Under the pieces are notes generated by a model. The model ran no database searches, had not been told where the DNA came from, and saw only the letters and a program-made list of their open reading frames with translations. The position numbers and the translations under genes are program-made. Below, in pieces: positions 1 through 11,162 of a stretch of DNA of 64,000 nucleotides; position 1 is the stretch's first letter, and the number at the start of each line of letters is the position of its first letter. The stretch covers positions 310,176 through 374,175 of the forward strand of contig NZ_CP074435.1 of assembly GCF_019923565.1 (NCBI RefSeq), read 5' to 3'. Source of the DNA: Candidatus Schneideria nysicola (GTDB lineage: Bacteria; Pseudomonadota; Gammaproteobacteria; Enterobacterales; Enterobacteriaceae).

Positions 1-1
1 A

Positions 2-1546
2 TTTCTATCAAAAAATGTAAAAATAATTGGTAAATTTTCCGGAAAAATTGAATTATTTGTAGATAAAGGATTATTATCTCTATATTTATCTATATTGGGT
101 AATACTATAGAAATTCATCAATTAACTCAAAATAATATAATTAGCTTAATTAAAATAGATTATTTTAATCTTAATGGTTCTATAAATCTAGATTCTTTTT
201 ACTTTAACTACTTTAGTAAAATAGCAGAAGGTTATTTAACTGGAGTAATGAATCTCAATATCAAAAATAAAAATATTTTAGGATCAATTAAAATTAAGCA
301 CATTGCTTTTTCTAATTTTGATATTTTTCAATTTGGAAAAAGAGTGAATGGTTTTATTGATGCTAATTTAAATTTTAATGGAGTAATCCCTCTACTAAAA
401 ATTTATGGATCATTGAAATTCCATAATTTATATTTGGATGAAGATGAAGAAAATTCATTCATTTTAATAAATGGAAGTGAAATTATTTTTAATTTTAATG
501 GAAACACCGCTAAAATACATGGTACAGCATATATAAATCAAAACAAAATTTCTTTACATGGAAATCTTGATTGGAGATATAAAGTTAACTCCAATATACG
601 ATTAATATTAAAAAGTGAACATATTCAATTAGAAAATTCAATATTAAAATTAGATTTTTTACCATCTTTTACATGCAATATCAATCCTATATTATTATCT
701 ATAAATGGGGAAATACATATTCCATATGCACGTATTGAATTAAAAAATTTTTCTCCAAATACTATAAAATTATCTTATGATGAAGTTCTTTTCTTCCAGG
801 AAGAAAAGAAAGAATTTTTAAATAAAAATAGCATTATATTTTGTCCTATTTTAAATAATTTATCTATATCCTTAGGAGAAAATGTACAAATTAATGCTCT
901 AGGGTTACGTACAAAATTACAGGGTAATCTACAAATATTCCGTGAAAATAATAGAATAGGATTACATGGAAAAATAGATATTCATTCGGGTTATTGTCAT
1001 TTTTATGGCAGAAAATTAATAATAAAAACAGGACTACTATTATTTTCAGGTCCAATAGATCAACCATATATATATATCGAAGCTATACGTCATCCAGATT
1101 CTACTATTCATAATATTACTGCTGGTGTACGTATTACAGGATTACTTGATCAACTCAAAATAAATTTTTTTTCTAATACAGCTCAATCTAAAGAGGAAGC
1201 AATTTCTTATTTTATAAGAGGACAGGGATTAAATTCTTCTTTTCTATATGATGGAACCTTCACATCATTATTAATTGGAATGGGAATTGCACAAAGTGAA
1301 AAAATATTAGAAAAATTTGGAATAATATTTGGTATGAATAATCTTATATTACAGACACAGGGAGTGGGTAAAAATTCTCAATTAGTTTTAAGTGGATATT
1401 TGCCACTAGGTTTACATATTAAATATGGTATAGGAATATTTGATTCTTTGGAATCTTTAAGTATAAGATATTGTTTAATGCCTAACTTTTTTTTAGAATC
1501 TAATATAAATCGAACTATACATTTATTATATCATATTCGTTTTTAG
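2..1546 (+). CDS. tamB: TamB (YtfN) translocation/assembly module protein, C-terminal part (5' end outside window)
   Basis: The reading frame is open from base 2 to the stop at 1546 with no stop toward the left edge, so this is the last ~514 residues of a longer gene; a TTG at 95 is not the real start. TamB is an inner-membrane-anchored periplasmic protein that works with TamA and in lipid transport to the outer membrane. The repetitive short beta-strand pattern, the GxLxIxxG repeats and the C-terminal end rich in aromatic and charged residues (ending HIRF) fit the DUF490/TamB domain. The usual family length is about 1,250 residues, so most of the protein lies upstream. Confidence 0.8.
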   Translation, partial: FLSKNVKIIGKFSGKIELFVDKGLLSLYLSILGNTIEIHQLTQNNIISLIKIDYFNLNGSINLDSFYFNYFSKIAEGYLTGVMNLNIKNKNILGSIKIKHIAFSNFDIFQFGKRVNGFIDANLNFNGVIPLLKIYGSLKFHNLYLDEDEENSFILINGSEIIFNFNGNTAKIHGTAYINQNKISLHGNLDWRYKVNSNIRLILKSEHIQLENSILKLDFLPSFTCNINPILLSINGEIHIPYARIELKNFSPNTIKLSYDEVLFFQEEKKEFLNKNSIIFCPILNNLSISLGENVQINALGLRTKLQGNLQIFRENNRIGLHGKIDIHSGYCHFYGRKLIIKTGLLLFSGPIDQPYIYIEAIRHPDSTIHNITAGVRITGLLDQLKINFFSNTAQSKEEAISYFIRGQGLNSSFLYDGTFTSLLIGMGIAQSEKILEKFGIIFGMNNLILQTQGVGKNSQLVLSGYLPLGLHIKYGIGIFDSLESLSIRYCLMPNFFLESNINRTIHLLYHIRF

Positions 1547-1659
1547 AATATTTATATTCTTAATATTGATCATGGAAAATATAAATCTTTACATTTTTTT
1601 TTAATTTGTTATGATATCTTTGATTATTTATATTAAAAGTATTTATTTTAGGAGTGATC

Positions 1660-2262
1660 ATGATACTTACTGCACGTAAAGCGCCTGATTTTACGGCTTC
1701 TGCTGTTTTAGGAAATGGAGAGATTATTCATAATTTTAATTTAGAAAGTTACATAAAAAATAAATTTGCTGTTATATTTTTTTGGCCTATGGACTTTACA
1801 TTTGTATGTCCGTCTGAATTAATAGCATTTGATAAACGTTATCAAGAATTTCAAAAGAGAAATGTTGAAATTATAGGTATTTCTTGTGATTCTGAATTTG
1901 TTCATAGCGCATGGAGAAATATACCTCCAGAAAAAGGAGGAATTGGTTTGATTCAATATCCTATGATAGCTGATATTAAACATGAAATTATAAAAGCATA
2001 CGGTATTGAACATCCAGATATTGGTGTTGCGTTACGTGGCTCCTTTTTAATTGATAAAAAAGGGTTTGTCAGACATCAAGTTATAAATGATTTACCTTTA
2101 GGACGTAATGTAGATGAAACCTTAAGAATGGTTGATGCTTTACAATTTCATGAACTTCATGGTGAAGTCTGTCCTGCTCAATGGGAAAAAGGAAAAGAAG
2201 GAATTCATCCTTCAATTAAAGGTATATCTAATTTTTTATCTAAAAATTTAAAAGAATTATAA
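1660..2262 (+). CDS. Typical 2-Cys peroxiredoxin (AhpC/TSA family)
   Basis: This is a cytosolic thiol peroxidase that reduces H2O2 and alkyl hydroperoxides. The peroxidatic cysteine is C50 in the FTFVCP motif and the resolving cysteine is C171 in EVCP; the ~200-residue length is normal for the family. I chose ATG 1660, five bases after an AGGAG (1650-1654); the GTG at 1654 overlaps that ribosome site and is unlikely. The C-terminal region is the longer eukaryote/Helicobacter TsaA-like type rather than E. coli AhpC, and no ahpF is adjacent, so the reductant is probably thioredoxin (inference). Confidence 0.9.
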   Translation: MILTARKAPDFTASAVLGNGEIIHNFNLESYIKNKFAVIFFWPMDFTFVCPSELIAFDKRYQEFQKRNVEIIGISCDSEFVHSAWRNIPPEKGGIGLIQYPMIADIKHEIIKAYGIEHPDIGVALRGSFLIDKKGFVRHQVINDLPLGRNVDETLRMVDALQFHELHGEVCPAQWEKGKEGIHPSIKGISNFLSKNLKEL

Positions 2263-2375
2263 GTATTTTTATATATATTATAATATAACAAATAGATAGT
2301 ATCATAATTTTACTATTTTAATTTCTTATTATATTAACGTTCAATACTAAATTTTTAGAGATTTTAGAGAATAAA

Positions 2376-2969
2376 ATGCAGCTTAAACGTGTAGCCGAAG
2401 CTAATTTACCTACTCCATGGGGAGATTTTTTAATAGTTGGATTCATTGAGAAAAATACTGGTCATAACCATATAGCATTAATTTATGGGAATATTTTTAA
2501 TTCTTCTTCAGTTTTAGCCCGAGTACATTCAGAATGTTTAACTGGGGATGCATTATTTAGTTTACGTTGCGATTGTGGTTTTCAGTTAGAGTCTGCTTTA
2601 TCGTATATTGCTCAAGAAAAAAATGGAGTTCTTCTTTATCATCGTCAAGAAGGAAGAAATATAGGTCTTATAAATAAAATTAGAGCTTATAAATTACAAG
2701 ATAAAGGAGCAGATACGGTTGAAGCTAATCATAAATTAGGATTTGCTGCCGATGAAAGAGATTTTACGGTATGTGCTGATATGTTTAAGCTATTAGGTGT
2801 TCAAAAAGTACGATTACTTACTAATAATCCTAATAAAGTAGATATTCTTACTCAAGCAGGTATCAATATTATTGAACGTGTTCCACTAATTGTAGGGAGG
2901 AATCCTAAAAATGCTCATTATTTAGATACAAAGGAAAAAAAAATGGGACATCTTTTAAAATTTTATTAA
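2376..2969 (+). CDS. ribA: GTP cyclohydrolase II
   Basis: First step of riboflavin synthesis: GTP is converted to 2,5-diamino-6-ribosylamino-pyrimidinone phosphate, formate and pyrophosphate. The zinc ligands are visible as C54, C65 and C67 (HSEC, RCDC), followed by the [10 protein letters not shown] substrate loop and the DTVEAN motif. Length 197 matches E. coli RibA (196), so it is a stand-alone enzyme and not fused to RibB. Together with ribB at 26 kb it suggests a retained riboflavin pathway. Confidence 0.97.
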   Translation: MQLKRVAEANLPTPWGDFLIVGFIEKNTGHNHIALIYGNIFNSSSVLARVHSECLTGDALFSLRCDCGFQLESALSYIAQEKNGVLLYHRQEGRNIGLINKIRAYKLQDKGADTVEANHKLGFAADERDFTVCADMFKLLGVQKVRLLTNNPNKVDILTQAGINIIERVPLIVGRNPKNAHYLDTKEKKMGHLLKFY

Positions 2970-2978
2970 AATTTTTCT

Positions 2979-3620
2979 TTATTCTTTTAAAAGAAATTGG
3001 ATAATATTAATTAATTCGTTATTAAAAGTATGGATAGATGATCTATCTAAATGTTCAGTTAGTATCATATATTTCCCATAAATAAATATAGTTGGTATAT
3101 ATCTTAATTGTAAATCTTTTACAGCCTTTCTTTGTTTATACATTAAATCATCTACTTTTTTACTATTCCAAATAGAATTATATTCTTCTCTATTCATTTT
3201 TGTATGTTTAATCAAGATATTATGAATATATTCTATAGAATGTGATGGTGTTTCTTGAATTGCTCTAAATATTAGAGGACCTATTTGTTCATCTATTCCA
3301 AGATGTATTGCGACAGACCAAGCTTGTGTTAATTGAGAACCTAAAGGACCCATAAAATCGATATGATACTTTATAATTTTATAATATTTATCTTTATCTA
3401 GTGATTTTTGTAAAATATTAAAAATATGATACTTACATTCCATTTCGTAACAATGGAAACAATAAAAGGAAAAGAAAACTAATATGGTAGGAAATTCTTT
3501 ATCTATAGGATTGCTATGTAATTGAACATATTCTCTCCCTCTAGTTACTTTGACTGAAGAACTTTCACTACACATAAAAATAATGATAATTATTAAAAAA
3601 ATTATAGTGATTTTTTTCAT
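2979..3620 (-). CDS. dsbA: Thiol:disulfide oxidoreductase DsbA with CFHC active site
   Basis: Periplasmic disulfide-forming thioredoxin-fold protein. A hydrophobic signal peptide covers residues ~4-16. The active site lies in FYCFHCY (C54-C57), and the cis-proline loop is YIP followed by TIFIYGKY near residue 170. The helical-domain LTQAWSVA segment matches E. coli DsbA. The dipeptide between the cysteines is Phe-His, whereas E. coli and most relatives have Pro-His; this position sets redox potential and DsbB specificity. Length 213 against 208 in E. coli. The gene converges on ribA, with 9 bases between stops. Confidence 0.93.
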   Translation of the reverse strand: MKKITIIFLIIIIIFMCSESSSVKVTRGREYVQLHSNPIDKEFPTILVFFSFYCFHCYEMECKYHIFNILQKSLDKDKYYKIIKYHIDFMGPLGSQLTQAWSVAIHLGIDEQIGPLIFRAIQETPSHSIEYIHNILIKHTKMNREEYNSIWNSKKVDDLMYKQRKAVKDLQLRYIPTIFIYGKYMILTEHLDRSSIHTFNNELINIIQFLLKE

Positions 3621-3691
3621 TAAAATTGTCTATCTTTATAAAAGATATAATAGTAGACATATATATTATGTATTAATTAAAATTACTCTTA

Positions 3692-4978
3692 TTAAATTTT
3701 AATATCTAAATTAAAAGGAACCGATCCTAATGTTTCTTCAATCCGTAAAAGTTGATTATATTTTGCTACTCTTTCTGATCGAGTTACAGACCCTGTTTTT
3801 ATTTGACGTGCATCTGTTCCTACAGCTAAATCTGCAATTGTTACATCTTCAGTTTCACCTGAACGATGGGAGATAATAGTTTTATATCCTGATTTTTTAG
3901 CAATACGAATAGTTTCTAGAGTTTCGGTAAGAGAACCAATTTGATTCAATTTAATTAATATAGCATTAGCAATACCATTCTGAATGCCCTTCTTAAGTAA
4001 ATTTACATTTGTAACAAATAAATCATCACCAACAATTTGAATTTTCTCTCCAAGATTTTTAGTTTGATAGAAGAAACCAGACCAATCAGATTCATCCATC
4101 CCATCTTCAATAGAAAGAATTGGATATTTTTTAGATAATCTAAAAAGATAATTAGTGAATTCTTCAAAATTAAAAGATTTTTTCTCATTTTTTAAGATAT
4201 AGCTTTTAGAGGATTTATCAAACAATTCCGAAGCGGCACAATCAATAGCTAGTGTAATGTCTTTACCCCAAATATAATTAGATTTTTCTACTGCTTCTTT
4301 AATTAAATCGAATGCTAAAATATTTGATTCTAAATTAGGGGCATATCCACCTTCATCACCTACTGTAGTATTCATATTATTCTGTTTCAGTATAAGACCT
4401 AAATTTTGAAAAACTTCCACACCCATACGTACTGCTTCTTTAAAACTTTTTGCGCCAATAGGTTGAATCATAAATTCTTGAATATCAAGGTTATTATCTG
4501 CATGTTTCCCACCATTAATAATATTAATCATTGGTAAAGGCATAGAAAATTTACCAGGTGTACCATTTAATTCTGATATATACTTATAAAAAGGTAAACG
4601 TCTATAAGATGCTGCCGCTTTTGCTACCGCTATTGATACAGCTAAAATAGAATTTGCACCAAATTTTGATTTATTTGACGTTCCATCTGCATTAATCATT
4701 AAATTATCAATAGCTACTTGATCTTCAGCATACTGACCCACTATTATATTAAATAATTCTATATTAATGATATTTACTGCTTGAGTCACACCTTTTCCTA
4801 AAAAACGAGATTGATCCTTATCACGTAATTCTATAGCTTCATAAGTCCCAACAGAAGCTCCAGAAGGGACAGAAGCAACTCCTATAAAATTTCCTTGTAA
4901 ATGAACTTCTGCTTCGACAGTAGGATTTCCTCGAGAATCTATAATTTCACGACCTATTACTTTTATAATTTTTGACAT
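3692..4978 (-). CDS. eno: Enolase
   Basis: Glycolytic 2-phosphoglycerate dehydratase, also a degradosome partner in enterics. Visible features are the [10 protein letters not shown] loop with the catalytic Glu, the [14 protein letters not shown] signature with the catalytic Lys, and SHRSGETED. Length 428 against 432 in E. coli. An AGGAG sits just upstream of the ATG. pyrG lies directly upstream on the same strand, as in E. coli, with a 20-bp tandem repeat in the gap. Confidence 0.98.
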   Translation of the reverse strand: MSKIIKVIGREIIDSRGNPTVEAEVHLQGNFIGVASVPSGASVGTYEAIELRDKDQSRFLGKGVTQAVNIINIELFNIIVGQYAEDQVAIDNLMINADGTSNKSKFGANSILAVSIAVAKAAASYRRLPFYKYISELNGTPGKFSMPLPMINIINGGKHADNNLDIQEFMIQPIGAKSFKEAVRMGVEVFQNLGLILKQNNMNTTVGDEGGYAPNLESNILAFDLIKEAVEKSNYIWGKDITLAIDCAASELFDKSSKSYILKNEKKSFNFEEFTNYLFRLSKKYPILSIEDGMDESDWSGFFYQTKNLGEKIQIVGDDLFVTNVNLLKKGIQNGIANAILIKLNQIGSLTETLETIRIAKKSGYKTIISHRSGETEDVTIADLAVGTDARQIKTGSVTRSERVAKYNQLLRIEETLGSVPFNLDIKI

Positions 4979-4991
4979 TGTAATTCTCCTG

Positions 4992-5031
4992 TTATATTAA
5001 TTAAAATTAATTTATATTAATTAAAATTAAT
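4992..5031. repeat. Perfect tandem duplication of a 20-bp AT-rich unit between pyrG and eno
   Basis: Two identical 20-base units (4992-5011 and 5012-5031), each reading TTATATTAATTAAAATTAAT on the plus strand, lie between the pyrG stop and the eno ribosome site. Likely a slippage duplication; it may change the spacing of any eno promoter. Confidence 0.9.
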
Positions 5032-5045
5032 ATAATAAATTTTTA

Positions 5046-6689
<1,644 letters not shown>

Positions 6690-6838
6690 CTATAATATTG
6701 TTTATACTAACATTATTTAGTAAAATAAAACACTTTAAATTAAAAAGTTTCAATATATTCTTTTTATTCGAGATAAAAATAAATGGTTCTATTTATATTA
6801 AAATTTAAAAATATTTCTTTATTAGAAAGGTTCTAATT

Positions 6839-7756
6839 ATGCTATTGTTAATCATTTTTTCAATATTGTCTATAATATTAATTATTGGATCTTGTGTAAA
6901 AATTGTTCCTCAAGGATATCAATGGACAGTTGAGAGATTTGGACGTTATATTTTCACATTAATGCCTGGTTTAAATTTAGTAATACCTTTTGTTGATAGA
7001 ATTGGACGGAAAATTAATGTAATGGAACAATTTTTAGATATTCCTTCTCAAGAAATCATATCTAAAGATAATGCAAATATTACAATTGATGCCGTTTGTT
7101 TTATTCAAGTTATAGATGCTGCTCGTGCAGCTTATGAAATAAGTAATTTAGAATTAGCTATTACTAATTTAACGATGACTAATATTCGTACTGTACTTGG
7201 TTCTATGGAATTAGATGAAATTCTTTCTCAAAGAGATAATATTAATAATCGTTTATTATGTATTTTAGATGAAGCAACTAATCCATGGGGAATTAAAGTT
7301 ACACGAATTGAAATTAGGGATGTACGGCCACCAGCAGAATTAATTGCATCAATGAATGCACAAATGAAAGCCGAACGTACTAAACGTGCAGATATTTTAG
7401 AAGCAGAAGGAATAAGACAAGCCGCTATATTAAAAGCAGAAGGTGAAAAACAATCTCAAATTTTAAAAGCAGAAGGAGAACGTCAATCTGCTTTTTTAGA
7501 AGCAGAAGCTCGTGAAAGAGCAGCTGAAGCAGAAGCTTGTGCTACAAAAATCGTATCTAAAGCAATTGCTGAAGGAAATATTCAAGCGATTAACTACTTT
7601 ATAGCTCAAAAATATACTGAAGCATTACAAACGATTGGATCAAGTAATAATAATAAAATTATTATGATTCCATTAGATACCAGTAATTTACTTGGATCTC
7701 TTGTAGGTGTTAGTGAATTAATAAATAATAATACAAGGAGATTAGAAAAATCATAG
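6839..7756 (+). CDS. qmcA: Stomatin/prohibitin-family membrane protein QmcA
   Basis: One N-terminal transmembrane segment (residues ~2-18), then the SPFH/band-7 domain and a long Ala/Glu-rich coiled coil (~170-240) with repeated ILKAEGE heptads, as in E. coli QmcA (YbbK, 305 residues). These proteins form large membrane-bound oligomers tied to membrane quality control. The NfeD-like gene follows at once, the conserved qmcA-ybbJ pairing. The stop lies inside the start region of the next frame. Confidence 0.93.
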   Translation: MLLLIIFSILSIILIIGSCVKIVPQGYQWTVERFGRYIFTLMPGLNLVIPFVDRIGRKINVMEQFLDIPSQEIISKDNANITIDAVCFIQVIDAARAAYEISNLELAITNLTMTNIRTVLGSMELDEILSQRDNINNRLLCILDEATNPWGIKVTRIEIRDVRPPAELIASMNAQMKAERTKRADILEAEGIRQAAILKAEGEKQSQILKAEGERQSAFLEAEARERAAEAEACATKIVSKAIAEGNIQAINYFIAQKYTEALQTIGSSNNNKIIMIPLDTSNLLGSLVGVSELINNNTRRLEKS

Positions 7757-8208
7757 ATATCTTTCTAAAAGATATAGAAATCATCCAATTAAATTGGTGG
7801 ATAATATTAGGTATTTTTCTACTAATTATTGATATAATAATTGGAATGGGTTATCTATTTTTAATTGGTTTATCTGCATGTATTACTGGATTATTTTGTA
7901 TAATTTTCCCCAAATATTGGATTATACATTATATTATATTTATAATTATTACTATAATTCATATATTTATTTGGTGGAAATGGTATACAGTAGTATATAA
8001 TAAGAAACTAATATTAATAAATAATTATAATGAAAAGCTTGTTGGATTACAGATTATTTTATCTGAACCAGTAATTAATCATATAGGAAGAGTAGCTATA
8101 GGAGATGGAAGTTGGAAGATTCAATCTAAAGAAAAAAATATTTCCGTTGGAACATGTATAAAAATTGTATATATAGAAGGTAATACTCTTTATGTTATTC
8201 CTCAATAA
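7750..8208 (+). CDS. ybbJ: NfeD-like membrane protein YbbJ (non-canonical start)
   Basis: Partner of the stomatin QmcA: transmembrane segments followed by a small C-terminal OB-fold (ending [18 protein letters not shown] strands). The frame is open from 7732, and codons 7786-7845 encode a first membrane helix that aligns with E. coli YbbJ, but no ATG, GTG or TTG occurs before ATG 7846. An AAGGAG at 7735-7740 would serve ATC 7750 (spacing 9) or ATA 7753 (spacing 12), giving ~152 residues, the E. coli length. If translation starts at 7846 the product is 120 residues and lacks the first helix. The start is therefore provisional. Confidence 0.72.
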   Translation: MIDIFLKDIEIIQLNWWIILGIFLLIIDIIIGMGYLFLIGLSACITGLFCIIFPKYWIIHYIIFIIITIIHIFIWWKWYTVVYNKKLILINNYNEKLVGLQIILSEPVINHIGRVAIGDGSWKIQSKEKNISVGTCIKIVYIEGNTLYVIPQ

Positions 8209-8308
8209 AGATAAAATATAAAAATATGCAACAATATCAAATTTAATAGGGATATTAGATAATAATTTACTAATATTATTATCAAAGTAAAAGAAGGAAT
8301 ATATAATT

Positions 8309-9094
8309 ATGTCTACATCACCTATTAAAGTAAAGATTCTTTATAGAGATGTAATAAACTTTTTTTATAATCAATTATCTACTATATTACTAATAGTATG
8401 TTTTTCAACCTTAATAAACATTATATTAGAATATATATTTACTCTTTATCAAGAAAATCCATTAACTACAATATTAAATAATATTGATTTAAAAAAAACT
8501 ACAACATTATTTAGTGTAATAAATTCTATTCAACAATTACCAATAGAACAACAACGTATTATTTTTAAAACATCGATTTTAACAACTTTTAGTTATTTAA
8601 TTAGTAATGTTATATTGATTAGTAGTTTATTAATTATGATACGTCAGTTTTCTAATTATAATCCTATCAGTGCTTTTCAAGCTATTATATTGTCTATTCC
8701 TAAATTATCTAATTTGTTTGTATTAATTTTTTTTACTACTTTAATAATTCAAATAGGTTTTTTATTAGCTATTTTACCTGGAATTATATTAACAATAACT
8801 TTTTGTTTGGCACCTATCATTTTAATAAATGATAATATAGGAATAGTACAATCTATGTATATTAGTGTAAAAATAGCCCTTGCTAATATTAGATTAATTA
8901 CTCCAGCTATTTTAATTTGGTTTATTTTAAAAGTAATAATATTAATATCCATAAAAATAACTATTTTATTATCATTACCATCTTTATATAAATCTTTTAT
9001 TTTTATTGGAATAAATAATATAATTTTATCTCTACTCCTTATTTATTTATATCGTCTTTATATATTAATATGTTCCAATATTCATTATAAATAA
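8309..9094 (+). CDS. yciC: UPF0259 family inner-membrane protein YciC
   Basis: Polytopic membrane protein with about six hydrophobic segments; biochemical function is not established. It aligns along its length with E. coli YciC (247 residues): YRDVINFFYNQ near the start, the ILIFFTTLIIQIG-like helix and LPGIILTI, LAPIIL, and LLIYLYRLYILI at the end. An AAGGA precedes the ATG. It stands between qmcA-ybbJ and pgsA and has no obvious operon partner. Confidence 0.85.
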   Translation: MSTSPIKVKILYRDVINFFYNQLSTILLIVCFSTLINIILEYIFTLYQENPLTTILNNIDLKKTTTLFSVINSIQQLPIEQQRIIFKTSILTTFSYLISNVILISSLLIMIRQFSNYNPISAFQAIILSIPKLSNLFVLIFFTTLIIQIGFLLAILPGIILTITFCLAPIILINDNIGIVQSMYISVKIALANIRLITPAILIWFILKVIILISIKITILLSLPSLYKSFIFIGINNIILSLLLIYLYRLYILICSNIHYK

Positions 9095-9143
9095 TCTTTA
9101 TTTATAGGCTAATAACAAATATAGCTAAATCAATTTAAGTATT

Positions 9144-9692
9144 ATGTATTTAAATATACCAATTTGGTTAACTTTAATTAGAATTGTAATGATTCCATTT
9201 TTTGTGTTAGCATTTTACTTACCTGTAGAATGGAGTTCTATAGCTTGTGTATTACTATTTGGAATAGCAGCAATAACAGATTGGTTTGATGGTTTTCTTG
9301 CTAGAAGATGGAAACAAATAACTCGTTTTGGTACTTTCCTGGATCCAGTAGCAGATAAAATAATGATGGCTATGGCTTTTACACTAGTTATTGAAGAATT
9401 TCATTCTTGGTGGATTACTTTACCATCAACTTTTATGATTGCACGTGAAATTATTATTTCTGCTTTAAGAGAATGGATGGCTGAAATAGGTAAACGTGAT
9501 AATATTTCTGTTTCATGTATTGGTAAAATAAAAACCTCTATACAAATGTTTTCAGCGATAGCTTTATTATATAGATCAGAAAAATATATTATATTAATAG
9601 GAACTATTACATTATATATTGCCGCTTTGTTAGCTCTGTGGTCAATGTGGAACTATTTTCATGCAGTATGGATTTTTTATATTAAAAGATAA
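9144..9692 (+). CDS. pgsA: CDP-diacylglycerol-glycerol-3-phosphate 3-phosphatidyltransferase
   Basis: Commits CDP-diacylglycerol to phosphatidylglycerol synthesis at the inner membrane. The CDP-alcohol phosphotransferase motif D-x2-DG-x2-AR-x8-G-x3-D-x3-D is seen in [12 protein letters not shown] and [10 protein letters not shown] (residues ~48-73). Length 182 is identical to E. coli. Together with psd at 35 kb, both phospholipid headgroup branches are represented. The E. coli neighbour uvrC is not present here. Confidence 0.96.
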   Translation: MYLNIPIWLTLIRIVMIPFFVLAFYLPVEWSSIACVLLFGIAAITDWFDGFLARRWKQITRFGTFLDPVADKIMMAMAFTLVIEEFHSWWITLPSTFMIAREIIISALREWMAEIGKRDNISVSCIGKIKTSIQMFSAIALLYRSEKYIILIGTITLYIAALLALWSMWNYFHAVWIFYIKR

Positions 9693-9705
9693 AAAAAGAG
9701 AGATA

Positions 9706-10275
9706 TTATTTCAATAATTGATATAAATTTGAATATGCAAGAAATAATGCACTAACATTTCTTGCTTCGCAAAAATTCGGCTCATTTAATAATGATAACA
9801 TTTTTGAAATAGGCCATTTTATAACAGTCAGTGGTTCAGGTTCATCACCCTGTAAACGTTTTGGATATAAATCTTTAGCCATAATAATATTCATTTTTCC
9901 CGAAAAATAAGATGGCATTATAGTTAATTGGCTAAGAAAAATCAGTGCTTTAGAACCAAATCCTGCTTCTTCCATTAATTCTCTATTTGCGGCTTCCATA
10001 ATATTTTCTCCAGAATCAACTAGCCCTTTAGGAAAACCTATTTCATAATTATCTATAGCTACTCCATATTCTCTAACTAATAAAATATGTTGATCGATTA
10101 TTGGAACAATCAGAACTGCTTCACTATTAGAAGGTTGCATTCTTTCATAAATTCTTCTTTTCCCATTATTAAATTCAATATCTACAGACTCAATTGTAAA
10201 TAATTGAGATTGAGCGATTGTTTTTATATGATGTATTTTAGGTTTACGTGTATTATCTTTTTTCATAAAATTCAC
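9706..10275 (-). CDS. nudE: Nudix hydrolase NudE (ADP compounds hydrolase)
   Basis: Hydrolyses ADP-ribose, NADH and Ap3A. The Nudix box GX5EX7REUXEEXGU is intact (GLVDSGENIMEAANRELMEEAGFG region, residues ~85-107, shown in two parts: GLVDSGEN and RELMEEAGFG). Strong colinearity with E. coli NudE through EARNVSALFLA at the end; 189 against 186 residues. It is divergent from rpmH, the position usually held by dnaA in related genomes. Confidence 0.93.
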   Translation of the reverse strand: MNFMKKDNTRKPKIHHIKTIAQSQLFTIESVDIEFNNGKRRIYERMQPSNSEAVLIVPIIDQHILLVREYGVAIDNYEIGFPKGLVDSGENIMEAANRELMEEAGFGSKALIFLSQLTIMPSYFSGKMNIIMAKDLYPKRLQGDEPEPLTVIKWPISKMLSLLNEPNFCEARNVSALFLAYSNLYQLLK

Positions 10276-10360
10276 ACTAACTATATGAAAAATTTTAATA
10301 AAATAAAAAAATTAAAATAAATAAACTATATAATAAATAGTTTTACTTTTATTTATATCA

Positions 10361-10366
10361 TATAAT
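10361..10366 (+). promoter_or_regulatory. Possible -10 element for the rpmH operon
   Basis: A TATAAT stands 36 bases before the rpmH start codon, in the 127-base gap divergent from nudE. The hexamer 17 bases upstream (TAGTTT) is a poor -35, and TATAAT occurs often by chance in DNA this AT-rich, so the call is tentative. Confidence 0.35.
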
Positions 10367-10402
10367 CAGTACAGAGCTTTGTATAGAAAGGAGATTATAT
10401 AT

Positions 10403-10543
10403 ATGAAACGTACTTTTCAACCCTCTAGACTTAAGCGTAGTCGTTCTCATGGATTTCGAATACGTATGTCAACTAAAAACGGTCGTTATATTCTTTCAAG
10501 AAGACGTAACAAAAAGCGATATTATTTAACAACTAAAAAATAA
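10403..10543 (+). CDS. rpmH: 50S ribosomal protein L34
   Basis: A 46-residue, very basic protein beginning [12 protein letters not shown], identical in length to E. coli L34. It is too short for most ORF cut-offs. AAGGAG lies 6-10 bases before the ATG. It opens the conserved rpmH-rnpA-yidD-yidC-mnmE block. Confidence 0.98.
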   Translation: MKRTFQPSRLKRSRSHGFRIRMSTKNGRYILSRRRNKKRYYLTTKK

Positions 10544-10566
10544 AATTTTAACTTTTATAAAAATTC

Positions 10567-10935
10567 GTGATCAAAAAATTTAAATTTACAAAAAAATTGC
10601 GTTTATTAAATTCTAAACATTTTTCTTTTGTACTACAAAAATATAAAAAATTTTATACACAGGAAATTATGATTCTATGGCGATTAAATATGTTGGAATA
10701 TCCTCGTATTGGTTTTCTAATTTCAAAGAAAATTATAAAAAAATCACATGAACGTAATCGAATTAAAAGATTGATACGTGAACATTTTCGTATAAATTAT
10801 TTGACATTACCAAATATAGATTTCATCATTATAGTTAAAAAAAATATAGTAGATTTAAATAACCACACTATTAAAGAACAATTAGAAATTATATGGCGTA
10901 GATGTCGCCAATATCATATATTGTCATTGGATTAA
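10567..10935 (+). CDS. rnpA: Ribonuclease P protein component
   Basis: Protein subunit that helps the RNase P RNA mature tRNA 5' ends. The basic RNR signature is visible as KSHERNRIKRLIREHFR (residues ~60-76) after the RIGFLISKK strand. It begins with GTG at 10567. Length 122 against 119. The 3' end overlaps yidD by 34 bases, the arrangement known in enterics. Confidence 0.95.
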   Translation: MIKKFKFTKKLRLLNSKHFSFVLQKYKKFYTQEIMILWRLNMLEYPRIGFLISKKIIKKSHERNRIKRLIREHFRINYLTLPNIDFIIIVKKNIVDLNNHTIKEQLEIIWRRCRQYHILSLD

Positions 10936-11162
10936 TACGATTATATCAATTTATTTTTAGTCCATTATTGAAATCATGTTGTTTATTTAGACCTACATGT
11001 TCACAATATGGAATAGAAGCTATACGTCAATTTGGTATATTAATTGGTATTTTATTAATATTAAAACGAATATCCAAATGTCATCCTTTTTATTTTCATT
11101 ATCGTTCATATAGAGTGGAAGATCCGGTTCCTCAACGTTTTTTTAAAAAGAGAATATTAATA
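10902..11162 (+). CDS. yidD: Membrane protein insertion efficiency factor YidD, reading in frame into yidC
   Basis: Small protein that assists YidC/Sec membrane insertion. The diagnostic pattern is present: LIRLYQ, CCLFRPTCSQYGIEAI and KRISKCHPF, ending at EDPVP. E. coli YidD is 85 residues. No stop codon follows: the frame runs through seven T and five A bases (11138-11149) straight into the first codon of YidC at 11163. One additional T in that run would create TAA directly after an 81-residue YidD. It is thus either a real fusion or a homopolymer artefact. Confidence 0.88.

Noticed and set aside
1654-1659. Upstream GTG start for the peroxiredoxin
   Set aside because: It overlaps the AGGAG that serves ATG 1660; the extra residues have no homology.
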